64,000 bases of DNA. Source: WTFY01 sp965220895. Its GTDB lineage: Bacteria > Pseudomonadota > Gammaproteobacteria > UBA4575. The translations under genes and the position numbers were made by a program. How positions within the stretch are numbered: position 1 is the stretch's first letter; each line of letters starts with the position of its first letter. The DNA is taken from contig OZ244850.1 of the NCBI GenBank assembly GCA_965220895.1, positions 434,001 through 498,000 on the forward strand. Direction: 5' to 3'. This document shows, one piece after another, positions 7,637 to 16,292 of this stretch. Under the pieces are notes generated by a model. It was given only the letters and a program-made list of their open reading frames with translations, searched no databases and was not told where the DNA came from.

Positions 7637-9511
7637 CTATACCGCAAGCGTGGGTGATTTTTGGCTACCGTAATAGAGATTGACCAGGGCGCGTGTTCCC
7701 ATGATGGCGGTGAACATGGAGCACACGATACCGATGGACAGCGTGACCGCAAATCCCTTGATCGGTCCGGTCCCGAACACAAACAGCACGATCGCGGCAA
7801 TCAGGGTGGTGACATTGGCATCCGCAATGGTGGAAAGTGCCTTGCTGTAGCCGGCATGGATACTGGCCTGGGGCGAATTTCCGTTTCGCAACTCCTCACG
7901 GATACGCTCGAAAATCAGGACGTTCGCATCGACGGCCATACCCACGGTCAGTACAATCCCTGCGATGCCTGGCAAGGTCAGCGTGGCTCCGGGAATCAGC
8001 GACATGATCCCGATGATCAAGACCAGATTGACCGCCAGCGCAAGATCCGCTGCAATGCCGAACAGTCGGTAATACAGGGCCATGAAGATCATCACCAGAA
8101 TAAATCCGATGATGATCGATTTCTTGCCCAAATCGATATTCTGCTGCCCGAGGCTTGGACCCACGGTGCGCTCCTCGACAATCTCGACGGGGGCGGCGAG
8201 CGCACCTGCACGCAGCAACAGCGCAAGCTTGAGCGCCTCGTGCGTGGAATCCAGACCTTCGATCTGGAAGCGTTTGCCCAGCTGTTCCTGGATACGGGCA
8301 ACACTGACGACTTCCTCGCTCTTGACGGTTCTTCTCCTTTGTTCTCCGTCCTGGTTGAAGACCACTGTCTTGTTGTCGATGAACACCACGGCCATCAGCT
8401 TCTTGATGTTTTCAGCCGTGACCTTGCTGAAGCGGGCGGCACCCTTGCCGTCCAGGGTGATGATCACCGCCGGCAATCCGTTTTCATCAAAACCCGAGTT
8501 CGCGTTGATGATCGAGTCTCCGGTCAACATGACATCGCGTTTCAGCAGGATCGGACTTTGGCTGTCGCGTTCGTAATAGAGAACCGAACCCGTTGGAATA
8601 CGCCCGGTCTCGGCCGCCTCGAACGGGTCCGCCTGCTCGTTCACCATGCGGAATTCCACCGTTGCCGTGGCTCCTAGGATTTCCTTGGCCTGGGCCGTGT
8701 CCTGTACGCCCGGAAGCTGCACCACGATCCGCTCGGCGCCCTGCTGCTGAATGACCGGCTCGGCGACTCCCAGTTCGTTCACCCGGTTGCGCAGCGTCTG
8801 TATGTTTTGCTGTATGGCGAGACTCTGGGTCTCGCGCATGGTTTCCTCATTGATGGTGGCCACCAGCATGAACCCGTCATTTCCGTCCACCTCGGCAAAG
8901 TCCAGCTCAGCCCCGTATTCTTCGTTGAGCGCTTCGTGTCCCGCGTCCCTGCTGGTCGCATCCCGGAACCTGATTTTCACCTCATCACCGGTCTGGGTGA
9001 CGGAAAACCTGCGCAGCTTGGCTTCACGCAGTTCCACCCGGACCGCCGAGGCATAATTGTTGATGGCCTTGGCACCTGCCGCTTTCATGTCCACCTGCAG
9101 CAGGAAGTGCACGCCGCCTCGCAGGTCCAGGCCGAGGTTCATGGGCGAAGCGCCGATCGAGCGTAACCACCCGGGCATCGAATTCGCAAGGTTCAGAGCC
9201 ACGACATGTCGTCCGTCCAGGGCCTGCTTGCCCGCCTCGAACGCCTGCAATTGCTGCTCCGTATCTGAAAATCGCAACAACAGCCGGTTATCTCCCTGGT
9301 CCTCGCTCTGCGCCTGAATGCCTTTCTCCTGCAGGGCACGTCGGAGCACCGGAGGGGTGGCGGCATCCAGCACCCCGGAATCGTGCGAAACCTGGATGGC
9401 CGGCATGCTCGGGTACAGGTTCGGCAGGCTGTACAGGCCAATGATTACGATCACTGCCAGGATGAACAGGTGCTTCCACAAGGGATACTGATTCAGAGGA
9501 GCTGCCGCCAT
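7637..9511 (-). CDS. secD: Protein translocase subunit SecD
   Basis: This is the partner of SecF in the inner membrane. The 624-residue protein has an N-terminal membrane segment (HLFILAVIVIIGLYSLPNLY), the signature SPMNLGLDLRGGVHFLLQVD near residue 120, and a large periplasmic region. A C-terminal block of five membrane segments includes GMAVDANVLIFERIREELR. Length is typical (about 615). It lies in the conserved order tgt-yajC-secD-secF, with 57 bp from yajC. Confidence 0.96.
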   Translation of the reverse strand: MAAAPLNQYPLWKHLFILAVIVIIGLYSLPNLYPSMPAIQVSHDSGVLDAATPPVLRRALQEKGIQAQSEDQGDNRLLLRFSDTEQQLQAFEAGKQALDGRHVVALNLANSMPGWLRSIGASPMNLGLDLRGGVHFLLQVDMKAAGAKAINNYASAVRVELREAKLRRFSVTQTGDEVKIRFRDATSRDAGHEALNEEYGAELDFAEVDGNDGFMLVATINEETMRETQSLAIQQNIQTLRNRVNELGVAEPVIQQQGAERIVVQLPGVQDTAQAKEILGATATVEFRMVNEQADPFEAAETGRIPTGSVLYYERDSQSPILLKRDVMLTGDSIINANSGFDENGLPAVIITLDGKGAARFSKVTAENIKKLMAVVFIDNKTVVFNQDGEQRRRTVKSEEVVSVARIQEQLGKRFQIEGLDSTHEALKLALLLRAGALAAPVEIVEERTVGPSLGQQNIDLGKKSIIIGFILVMIFMALYYRLFGIAADLALAVNLVLIIGIMSLIPGATLTLPGIAGIVLTVGMAVDANVLIFERIREELRNGNSPQASIHAGYSKALSTIADANVTTLIAAIVLFVFGTGPIKGFAVTLSIGIVCSMFTAIMGTRALVNLYYGSQKSPTLAV

Positions 9512-9568
9512 GCGCTTAGCCTGTCAAGATGGAATTGCGGGGAGATGAAAAACGCCTATATTCCTGCG

Positions 9569-9895
9569 TCAATCATGTTTCAGTGAACCCTTGGGCAGTA
9601 CAGAGGATACCGAGGTTTTCTGCAGCTTGACGGCCACCCCGTCTGCAATTTCCAGTGTGATCGAGTTTTCCCCGACCTTCAGGATTTTGCCCAGCATGCC
9701 GCCCGAGGTCATCACCTCGTCTCCCTTGGACAGCGAACCAATCAGATTCTGGTGGTCCTTGTTGCGTTTTTGCTGGGGCCGGATGATCATGAAATACATG
9801 ATCGCGAAAAAAATCGCGATCATGATGAAGATTTCATACCCTCCGCCCATGGACCCGGCGGTGTTTTGGGCCATTGCATCAGAAATCAGTAACAT
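9569..9895 (-). CDS. yajC: Preprotein translocase subunit YajC
   Basis: YajC is a small single-span inner-membrane protein that associates with SecDF. The 108-residue product has a membrane segment (IFIMIAIFFAIMYFMIIRP) followed at once by the family hallmark RPQQKRNKDH. The soluble part contains KGDEVMTSGGMLGKI. Length matches enteric YajC (110). It is between tgt and secD, as in most gammaproteobacteria. Confidence 0.96.
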   Translation of the reverse strand: MLLISDAMAQNTAGSMGGGYEIFIMIAIFFAIMYFMIIRPQQKRNKDHQNLIGSLSKGDEVMTSGGMLGKILKVGENSITLEIADGVAVKLQKTSVSSVLPKGSLKHD

Positions 9896-9967
9896 AACAC
9901 CCTTGCTTTGGTCTGGAACCCGGTCGTTTCCAAGTACCGGGACCTCCTTGGAATTTGCAGCGCCGTA

Positions 9968-11083
9968 TTATGCCACAGTCTCCGCATCATGGGACTGCAT
10001 GCGGTACAGCTCCTCTGAAAATTCTGTAAAATTTCCGGCCCGGATCGCCTGTCGTATTTCCCGCATCAGGTCCTGGAAGTAATGCAGGTTGTGGATGGTG
10101 TTGAGACGCGCACCCAGAATTTCTCCACACTTGTCCAGGTGCCTGAGATACGCACGGGAATAATGCCTGCAGGTATAGCAACTGCAGTCCTCATCCACCG
10201 GGCGCGTATCCTGACGGTAGCGACTGTTGCGGATGCGCAACAGTCCCTTGCGGGTATAAAGAAAACCTGTGCGGGCATTGCGTGTGGGAAGTACACAGTC
10301 AAACATGTCGATGCCGCGCCGCACCGCCTCGATGATGTCTTGCGGTCGACCGGCGCCCATCATGTAGCGGGGCTTGGCTTCGGGCAGGATCCCTGTCATG
10401 GAATCCAGCAGGACGAGACGTTCATCCGGCGCCTCCCCCACGCACAATCCTCCAAGCGCATAGCCACTGAAATCCATATCCACCAGTTCGCTGGCACACT
10501 GCTTTCGCAATTCCGTGTAGCGCCCGCCCTGCACAATTGCAAACAGGGTGCTGTCGTGCATCCCGTGTGCAGCCTGGCAACGCTCGGCCCAGCGCAAGGA
10601 CAGTTGCATCGAGTCGAGGGCCTGGCTTCGGCTGGCCGTATGCGGTGTACAGTCATCCAGCACCATGATGACATCGGCGCCCAGCTGCTGCTGGATCTCG
10701 ATGGCAAGTTCCGGACTGAGAAAGATCTCCGCACCGTCCACAGGGGATTTGAACAAGACTCCCTGCTCTGTCAGTTTCCTCATGGACGCCAAACTGTAGG
10801 TCTGGAATCCCCCGGAATCTGTCAGGATCGGTCCTTGCCAATGCATGAAATCATGCAGTCCCCGGCACTCCCGGATGATATCGATGCCCGGGCGCAGCAT
10901 CAGATGGAAGGTGTTGCTGAGGATCATTTGTGTCCTCGAGGCAAGCAACTCTTCCGGGGTCATGGCCTTGACCGTGCCATGGGTGCCCACCGGCATGAAT
11001 GCGGGCGTATCCACTGTGCCTCGCGCAAACGTCAGGCGACCGCTGCGGGCAGCGCCATCCCTTGCGTGGATCATGAATTCCAT
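9968..11083 (-). CDS. tgt: Queuine/preQ1 tRNA-guanine transglycosylase
   Basis: Tgt exchanges guanine-34 of GUN anticodons (Asp, Asn, His, Tyr tRNAs) for preQ1. The 371-residue protein carries the active-site motif LTDSGGFQTYSL near residue 90 and the second catalytic region FDCVLPTRNARTG. The zinc site near residue 305 is CSCYTCRHY with a later histidine in LNTIHNLHYF. Length is the usual 370-375. It sits directly downstream of queA (21 bp), so successive queuosine steps are cotranscribed. It is followed by yajC-secDF. Confidence 0.96.
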   Translation of the reverse strand: MEFMIHARDGAARSGRLTFARGTVDTPAFMPVGTHGTVKAMTPEELLASRTQMILSNTFHLMLRPGIDIIRECRGLHDFMHWQGPILTDSGGFQTYSLASMRKLTEQGVLFKSPVDGAEIFLSPELAIEIQQQLGADVIMVLDDCTPHTASRSQALDSMQLSLRWAERCQAAHGMHDSTLFAIVQGGRYTELRKQCASELVDMDFSGYALGGLCVGEAPDERLVLLDSMTGILPEAKPRYMMGAGRPQDIIEAVRRGIDMFDCVLPTRNARTGFLYTRKGLLRIRNSRYRQDTRPVDEDCSCYTCRHYSRAYLRHLDKCGEILGARLNTIHNLHYFQDLMREIRQAIRAGNFTEFSEELYRMQSHDAETVA

Positions 11084-11104
11084 GACGGTCTTCGCTTGCA
11101 GTTC

Positions 11105-12133
11105 CTATTTCTCAGGTTCGATAAACATGGCATCACCGTAGCTGTAAAAGCGGTACCGTTGTGCCACGGCATGCTGGTAAGCGGCCATTGTCGTCTCGTA
11201 CCCTGCAAAGGCACATACCAGCATAAGCAATGTCGATTTTGGCAAATGAAAGTTGGTCACCAAGCCATCCACCACTTTAAATTGAAAGCCCGGAAAAATG
11301 AACAGACGGGTATCTCCCGAATACGAACGAAGACCACCTTTGAGCGCTGCAGACTCCAGTGCACGCACAACCGTGGTGCCCACCGCGATGACACGCCCGC
11401 CCCGTTGTTTGCACGCAAGCACCCGTTGGCACACCGGCTCTGTGACCTGCACCTGCTCGGCATGCAGCCTGTGTGTCTCGATGCGTTGGGTGCGCACCGG
11501 CTGGAACGTGCCGGCACCCACGTGCAGGGTGATGAAGGTATGCTCCACGCCCTGCTGCTGTAATCGTTCAAGCATGGGGCGATCGAAATGCAGTCCGGCG
11601 GTCGGTGCGGCCACCGCACCTGGATGTCGGGCATACACCGTCTGATACCGTTTGCCATCCTCCGGATCTGCTTCCCTGCTGATGTACGGTGGCAGTGGAG
11701 TCTTGCCATACCCATGCAGCAGCATCTCGATTTCTTCCCGGTCTTTGAACTGCAGCACGAAAAAATCATCCTCACGGCCCTGGACTTTCGCGATCACATC
11801 GTTGGCAAACACCAGATGGCTCCCAGGCACCGGAGACTTGCTGGCCTTGAGTTGTACGAGCACCTTGCCGGCATCGAGAATGCGCTCGACCAACAACTCG
11901 ACCCTGCCACCGGATGCCTTTTTGCAAAACAGCCGTGCAGGAATGACCCGGGTGTCGTTCAATACCAGCAAATCACCCTTGCGACACAAGCGCTTCAGAT
12001 CCAGGAATTTCAAATCCCGATACTCACTGCCCTGGCGAGCAAAGTGCAGCAGCCTGCCTGAGGTTCGCTCAGGCAGCGGAGACTGGGCGATGAGTGCTTC
12101 TGGAAGCCTGTAGTCAAACTGAACTAAATTCAA
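11105..12133 (-). CDS. queA: S-adenosylmethionine:tRNA ribosyltransferase-isomerase QueA
   Basis: QueA transfers and isomerises the ribosyl part of SAM onto preQ1-tRNA to form epoxyqueuosine. The 342-residue product aligns end to end with the family: FDYRLPEALIAQSPLPERTS at the N-terminus, LVLNDTRVIPARLF, AAPTAGLHFDRPML and NFHLPKSTLLMLVCAFAGYE. The start is TTG at 12131-12133. No ATG or GTG lies between it and an in-frame stop upstream, and no later start would keep the conserved N-terminus. Low initiation efficiency is therefore possible. QueG at 40620 completes the pathway. Confidence 0.95.
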   Translation of the reverse strand: MNLVQFDYRLPEALIAQSPLPERTSGRLLHFARQGSEYRDLKFLDLKRLCRKGDLLVLNDTRVIPARLFCKKASGGRVELLVERILDAGKVLVQLKASKSPVPGSHLVFANDVIAKVQGREDDFFVLQFKDREEIEMLLHGYGKTPLPPYISREADPEDGKRYQTVYARHPGAVAAPTAGLHFDRPMLERLQQQGVEHTFITLHVGAGTFQPVRTQRIETHRLHAEQVQVTEPVCQRVLACKQRGGRVIAVGTTVVRALESAALKGGLRSYSGDTRLFIFPGFQFKVVDGLVTNFHLPKSTLLMLVCAFAGYETTMAAYQHAVAQRYRFYSYGDAMFIEPEK

Positions 12134-12210
12134 AACGTATGGTATATTTCAGTAGGTCACGGTCTGAGTAGTGCTGGCCTGCCAATTTACCCTAAACTTT
12201 TCAAGAATGC

Positions 12211-12297
12211 GCCGGGATGGCGGAACCGGTAGACGCGCCGGATTCAAAATCCGGTTCTGGAAACAGAGTGAGAGTTCGAGTCTCTCTCCCGGCACCA
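12211..12297 (+). tRNA. tRNA-Leu (anticodon CAA)
   Basis: The 87-nt sequence folds as a class II tRNA. The acceptor stem GCCGGGA pairs with TCCCGGC and is followed by a discriminator A and encoded CCA. The anticodon arm carries CAA in the loop TTCAAAA, and a long variable arm is present. The T-loop is GTTCGAGTC. It reads UUG leucine codons. It is about 80 bp upstream of and divergent from queA. Confidence 0.95.
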
Positions 12298-12395
12298 GAC
12301 ATACCAGCAGAAACGAGGAAAACCTGCAGAAGTGCCTTGAATAGCCTGCGATGAAACTTCTATGAGACCCCTGCCGTGAGTGAATTCCGTGTATT

Positions 12396-12472
12396 GCCCC
12401 GTTAGCTCAGCTGGATAGAGCGTCCCCCTCCTAAGGGGAAGGTCGCAGGTTCGAATCCTGCTCGGGGCACCA
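12396..12472 (+). tRNA. tRNA-Arg (anticodon CCT)
   Basis: This is a 77-nt class I tRNA. Acceptor GCCCCGT pairs with the 3' strand ending GGGGC, followed by A and encoded CCA. The D-arm AGCTCAGCTGGATAGAGC is standard. The anticodon stem TCCCC/GGGGA closes a CTCCTAA loop with anticodon CCT, which reads the rare AGG arginine codon. The T-arm contains GGTTCGAATCC. It lies 98 bp after tRNA-Leu(CAA), and the IS481-like remnant begins 16 bp beyond its end. Confidence 0.95.
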
Positions 12473-12487
12473 TGATTCAAGGGGTCC

Positions 12488-12534
12488 GTACCGGGGACAT
12501 GGTATACGTTTTATACCGGAGACATGGTTAACAC
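12488..12534 (+). repeat. Left terminal inverted repeat of the mini-IS481 element
   Basis: These 47 bp match the reverse complement of 12885-12931 at 36 of 47 positions by my hand alignment. The inner 22 bp, around TACCGGAGACATGG, match at all but one position. The repeat itself holds two tandem versions of a motif of about 19 bp of the form TACCGGRGACATGG, suggesting paired transposase-binding sites in each end. Confidence 0.8.
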
Positions 12535-12833
12535 TTTTTCGGTATAAACGGGTTCTCTGCGGGTTCGACCCGTCCGGCTTCTTCGTCGAAGAAGCCTAAA
12601 TCATATTGCATGAAGCTGACAAGCCAGATGCGGTCTTCGACCTCCCGTATGCCCACGACCTGGCCGGCGAAGACGGTGCTGAGGTTGATCTTTCGTCGTC
12701 CGATACAGATGCGCCCGCACTGGGTGACCTTGAGGGTGCGGTCGTGGAAGGGGTATTGCGGGGGTTGCGGCAGGGCATGCGCCATCTTCTCGCCCTCCAG
12801 CAACCGGGCTATAAATCGTATACGTTCATCCAT
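12528..12833 (-). pseudogene. IS481-family transposase remnant, N- and C-terminal ends fused
   Basis: The 101-codon frame begins MDERIRFIARLLEGEKMA, the start of IS481-type integrases, where a helix-turn-helix should follow. It then jumps directly to the C-terminal region PFHDRTLKVTQCGRICIGRR and WLVSFMQYDLGFFDEEAGRV. The DDE catalytic core is entirely absent. Near the end a run of five A creates a further shift. Without it the terminal repeat would read VLTMSPV and then stop, the usual family ending. The gene is doubly broken and non-functional as a transposase. The family assignment rests on remembered sequence patterns. Confidence 0.8.
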
Positions 12834-12884
12834 CGGCTTACACTCTCTCCAAGGCATTCCAAGGTCTCCCTCAAATGCTCTATT

Positions 12885-12931
12885 GTGTAAACCATGTCTC
12901 CGGTATTTGCTGTAAGCTATGTCTCGGGTAC
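12885..12931 (-). repeat. Right terminal inverted repeat of the mini-IS481 element
   Basis: This is the partner of the repeat at 12488-12534. It has the same two-motif structure, read outward-in on the minus strand as GTACCCGAGACATAGC and then ATACCGGAGACATGG. The outer half has drifted more than the inner half, consistent with an old insertion. Confidence 0.8.
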
Positions 12932-13047
12932 TACACTTTAAAGTTAATGCCAAATTCCCTGGCTCCAGAGCTCCGGGGCAGGCGGATTGCAATCTACCTT
13001 ACCGGTACATTCACAGCGTCCTGAAATGATTCCAGGGCCAACTCAAT

Positions 13048-13232
13048 TCAATCTTCTGGATAGCGGAAGTCATTGGGAATCGCTTTGTTGCGGGTCATCA
13101 CTTGCGTGACCACCGCCTGCTTGCGCTCCTTGAGTTCGCCCGTCTCCTCCTTGAGGTGTGATGCCGGCCCGGAACCGTTTGAGTTCCGTTTCCAGAAATT
13201 CCCTGAAGCCCTGACGCAGCACATATCCAGAT
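13048..13232 (-). pseudogene. Frame-broken 3' remnant of an unrecognised gene
   Basis: Read on the minus strand, one frame gives YVLRQGFREFLETELKRFR and the next frame picks up HLKEETGELKERKQAVV, then TRNKAIPNDFRYPED and a TGA at 13048-13050. Both halves are rich in charged helical residues and look like real coding sequence joined by a one- or two-base shift at about 13150. There is no start codon and no conserved domain that I recognise. It lies next to the mini-IS and probably belongs to the same decayed accessory insertion between the tRNA genes and ispG. Confidence 0.4.
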
Positions 13233-13253
13233 CAACATGTGCACTGATTGTAT

Positions 13254-13283
13254 TTACACGGCAGGATTCAGATCGGATACAAT
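13254..13283 (+). promoter_or_regulatory. Putative ispG promoter
   Basis: A TACAAT -10 box lies at 13278-13283, about 50 bp before the ispG start. A weaker upstream TTTACA/TTACAC element sits about 17-19 bp away. It is the only promoter-like stretch between the decayed accessory sequence and ispG. Identified by eye only. Confidence 0.35.
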
Positions 13284-13333
13284 AAAAAAACTGGCAATTT
13301 CTGGCTCATGGCCCGCTGGGTGGCAAGGAGATC

Positions 13334-14575
13334 ATGGTGGTGACCCGACGCACAAGCACGGCAGTACAGATTGGTGACATAACGGTAGGGGGCGCGGCCC
13401 CGGTGGTCGTACAGTCCATGACCAACACCCATACTGCTGACATTGACAAAACGGTAGACCAGGTGGCTGCCCTGGCCGAGGTCGGTTCGGAAATCGTGCG
13501 CATCACGGTCAACGACAAGGAAGCCGCGCGTGCCGTACCGGACATACGGGAGCGGCTGCTGGCCAAGGGAATCAGTGTGCCCCTGGTAGGCGACTTTCAT
13601 TTCAACGGCAATCGCCTGCTGAAAAAGTATTCCGAATGCGCGCAAGCTCTCGACAAGTACCGGATCAACCCCGGCAACGTGGGCCGGGGCAACCTGCACG
13701 ACAAGCAGTTTGGCGAAATCGTGGAAATCGCGTGCCAGTATGACAAGCCCGTTCGCATCGGGGTCAACTGGGGCAGCCTCGACCAGGATCTGCTGGCCAG
13801 AAAACTCGATGAAAACTCGCAATTGTCCAATCCCAAGTCCCTCACCGAGGTCATGCACGAGTCCCTGATTGCATCGGCCCTGGAAAGCGCCACGCTGGCC
13901 GAGCAGATCGGCCTGGCCCACAACAAGATCATCCTGTCCTGCAAGTTGAGTGAGGTCCCGGCACTGGTCAGCGTGTACCGCGACCTCGCCTCGCGCTGTG
14001 ATTACGCACTGCACCTGGGCTTGACCGAAGCCGGAATGGGAACCAAGGGGATCGTTGCCTCCGCGGCCGCGCTGTCCGTACTGCTGCAGGAAGGCATCGG
14101 CGATACGATCCGGATATCCCTGACTCCGGAACCAGGCGGGGACCGCACCCAGGAGGTGCGCGTTGCCCAGCAGATTCTCCAGACCCTGGACCTGCGCTCA
14201 TTCATGCCCTCGGTCACGGCTTGTCCGGGCTGTGGCCGCACGACCAGCGAATACTTCCAGCACCTGGCCGCCGGTATCCAAAGCTATCTGCAGGAAAACA
14301 TGCCGGTCTGGAAGCTGCAATACCCGGGCGTGGAAGCCATGAAGGTGGCGGTCATGGGCTGCGTGGTCAACGGGCCCGGTGAAAGCAAGCATGCGGACAT
14401 TGGCATCAGCCTGCCTGGCACCGGAGAAGCGCCCGTGGCCATCGTGCACGTGGACGGCAGCAAGTTCACGACGCTGCGGGGGGACAATATTGCGGAAGAG
14501 TTCCAGAGCATCGTGCAGGAATACGTGGCCAACCACTACCATCCCGTGAAACACCCCGGGCAATCCCTGAACTGA
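13334..14575 (+). CDS. ispG: 4-hydroxy-3-methylbut-2-enyl-diphosphate synthase IspG
   Basis: IspG is the [4Fe-4S] enzyme that converts MEcPP to HMBPP in the MEP isoprenoid pathway. The 413-residue protein has the N-terminal TIM-barrel motif PVVVQSMTNTHTADIDKTV and GDFHFNGNRLL. The cluster-binding cysteines are in TACPGCGRTTSE and MGCVVNGPGESKHAD near the C-terminus. AAGGAG lies only 3 bp before the ATG, so one of the GTG codons just after it (13337 or 13340) may be used instead. The rodZ-type neighbour often found upstream is missing, replaced by IS debris. fadD converges from the other side. Confidence 0.95.
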   Translation: MVVTRRTSTAVQIGDITVGGAAPVVVQSMTNTHTADIDKTVDQVAALAEVGSEIVRITVNDKEAARAVPDIRERLLAKGISVPLVGDFHFNGNRLLKKYSECAQALDKYRINPGNVGRGNLHDKQFGEIVEIACQYDKPVRIGVNWGSLDQDLLARKLDENSQLSNPKSLTEVMHESLIASALESATLAEQIGLAHNKIILSCKLSEVPALVSVYRDLASRCDYALHLGLTEAGMGTKGIVASAAALSVLLQEGIGDTIRISLTPEPGGDRTQEVRVAQQILQTLDLRSFMPSVTACPGCGRTTSEYFQHLAAGIQSYLQENMPVWKLQYPGVEAMKVAVMGCVVNGPGESKHADIGISLPGTGEAPVAIVHVDGSKFTTLRGDNIAEEFQSIVQEYVANHYHPVKHPGQSLN

Positions 14576-14610
14576 ACCTGTTCACCCGGTCTTTGCCTGG
14601 GCCGCGCAAC

Positions 14611-16284
14611 CTACCTGGACGAATTCTTGTCGCGCAGCGCGCGCCGCAGGATCTTGCCCACATTGGTCTTCGGCAACTCGGCATAAAACTCAATGTGTTT
14701 GGGCCACTTGTAACGGGTCAGGCGGTCTTTGCAGAACTCCAGCACATCCTCCGCGCTCAACGCGGGATCTTTCTTGACGACGCAGAGTTTTACGACCTCA
14801 CCCGAGGACGGATCCTCGACGCCGATGGCCGCAACCTCCAGCACACCCTCGTGGGCGGCCACGACCTGTTCGACTTCGTTCGGATAGACGTTGAACCCTG
14901 AAACCAGAATCATGTCTTTCTTGCGGTCGACGATGCTTACGTATCCAGCTTCGTCCACCATGGCAATATCGCCGGTGCGCAGCCAGCCTCCCTCGTCCAA
15001 CGCCTGCCGGGTTTCCTCCGGGTTGTTCAGGTAGCCCTGCATCACCTGGGGTCCGCGAACGCAAAGCTCGCCCACTTCTCCTACTCCGAGGTCCCTGCCG
15101 TCATCATCGCGTATGGCAATCTCCGTGTTGGGAATGGGCAGCCCGATCTTGCCGTTGAATTTCTCCAGGTCCAGCGGGTTTACCGTCACGGCCGGAGAGG
15201 TCTCCGTCAGGCCGTACGCCTCGGAGAGCACACAGCCCGTGACCTGCTGCCATCTTTCAGCGACGGGTTCCTGGACAGCCATGCCGCCTCCCAGGGAGAT
15301 CTTGAGATTCGAAAAATCCAGCGCCGAGAACCCCTCCGTGTTCAGCAGGCCGTTGTACAGGGTGTTGACCCCGGTAAACACCGTAAACTTTACCTTCGAG
15401 AGTTCATCGACAAAGCCCTTCAGGTCGCGGGGATTCGTGATCAGGTAGCACAGGCCTCCGAGATGGACAAACAGGAAGCAGTTCGCCATCAGTGAAAATA
15501 TGTGGTACAGCGGCAAGGCCGTAATGACGATTTCCTTGCCCTCTTCCAGGACCTGCTTGAACCATGCATCCACCTGCGCAATGTTCGAAAGCATGTTGCC
15601 GTGCGTAAGAATTGCCAGTTTAGCCGAGCCGGTCGTACCCCCCGTCAACTGCAGGAAGGCGACGTCATCGCGGGTGAGCGGTGGCTTGGTGAATTTTCTG
15701 TCACGGCCGCTGGCAAGAACCTCCTTGAAAAGAACCGTGTTTTCCAGCTCGTAATCGGGAATTTTGTGCTGAACGTGTTTCAGCGCAAAATTCACGACAA
15801 AGGATTCGGGAAAACTGAGTAAGTCTCCCACCCTCGCAACAATCACGTGATCGATGGCACTGTCCTCAACCGCCCCGGCAAGCACACTCGCAAAGTTTTC
15901 CAGGATGACTATGGCCTTGGCCTCTGACTTTTCCAGCGCTTCCCCAAGTTCCCTTGGGGTATACAGGGGATTGATATTGACGGCGCACAGTCCGGCACGA
16001 AGGATGCCGAACAGCGCGATCGGAAACTGCAGCAGATTGGGGAGCATGATGGCCACGCACTCCCCCGCCTGCAGATTCATCTCGGTCTGCAGAAAGGCGG
16101 CAAAGTTGCGGCTTTCGGCATCCAGTGCCGAGAAACTCATCCGGACACCCCGGTTCTCGAACGCCGGCAGGTCCCCAAAGCGTTCCGCGGCCTCCTCCAG
16201 CAACTGGACTAGCGACCCGTACTGGCCCAGTTCAACAAATTCAGGGATACCCTGCGGGTAACTTTTTAACCAGATTTTTTCCAT
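14611..16284 (-). CDS. fadD: Long-chain-fatty-acid--CoA ligase
   Basis: This enzyme activates fatty acids to acyl-CoA through an acyl-AMP intermediate, at the inner face of the membrane. The 557-residue protein has the AMP-binding signature LQLTGGTTGSAKLAILTHGN near residue 210 and the adenylate motif YGLTETSPAVTVNPL. The hinge motif is WLRTGDIAMVDEAGYVSIVD, and the C-terminal lysine is in KTNVGKILRRALR. Length is typical of FadD (about 560). It starts 9 bp after dnaB stops, so it may be cotranscribed at the end of the ribosomal/replication cluster, although its function is unrelated. Confidence 0.93.
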   Translation of the reverse strand: MEKIWLKSYPQGIPEFVELGQYGSLVQLLEEAAERFGDLPAFENRGVRMSFSALDAESRNFAAFLQTEMNLQAGECVAIMLPNLLQFPIALFGILRAGLCAVNINPLYTPRELGEALEKSEAKAIVILENFASVLAGAVEDSAIDHVIVARVGDLLSFPESFVVNFALKHVQHKIPDYELENTVLFKEVLASGRDRKFTKPPLTRDDVAFLQLTGGTTGSAKLAILTHGNMLSNIAQVDAWFKQVLEEGKEIVITALPLYHIFSLMANCFLFVHLGGLCYLITNPRDLKGFVDELSKVKFTVFTGVNTLYNGLLNTEGFSALDFSNLKISLGGGMAVQEPVAERWQQVTGCVLSEAYGLTETSPAVTVNPLDLEKFNGKIGLPIPNTEIAIRDDDGRDLGVGEVGELCVRGPQVMQGYLNNPEETRQALDEGGWLRTGDIAMVDEAGYVSIVDRKKDMILVSGFNVYPNEVEQVVAAHEGVLEVAAIGVEDPSSGEVVKLCVVKKDPALSAEDVLEFCKDRLTRYKWPKHIEFYAELPKTNVGKILRRALRDKNSSR

Positions 16285-16292
16285 TTAACAGA

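Larger units (their letters stand above)
12488..12931. mobile_element. Internally deleted IS481-family element (mini-IS, about 444 bp)
   Basis: The element is bounded by two 47-bp terminal inverted repeats and contains only the two ends of an IS481-type transposase gene on the minus strand. A complete element of this family is roughly 1.1-1.3 kb, so about two thirds is missing. I see no clear target-site duplication. The left flank reads AAGGGGTCC and the right flank TACACTTTAA. The outermost bases are more TG...CA-like on the right side, so the true edges may lie 2-4 bp further out. It cannot move by itself but could be mobilised in trans by a related transposase. Confidence 0.75.

Noticed and set aside
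10082..11563. Open plus-strand frame of nearly 500 codons
   Set aside because: It lies antisense to tgt and queA, which are certain. It has no recognisable domain and reflects GC-rich codon bias on the opposite strand.
12244..12480. Small minus-strand frame across the two tRNA genes
   Set aside because: The peptide is simply the antisense translation of tRNA-Arg and tRNA-Leu, a well-known source of spurious database proteins.
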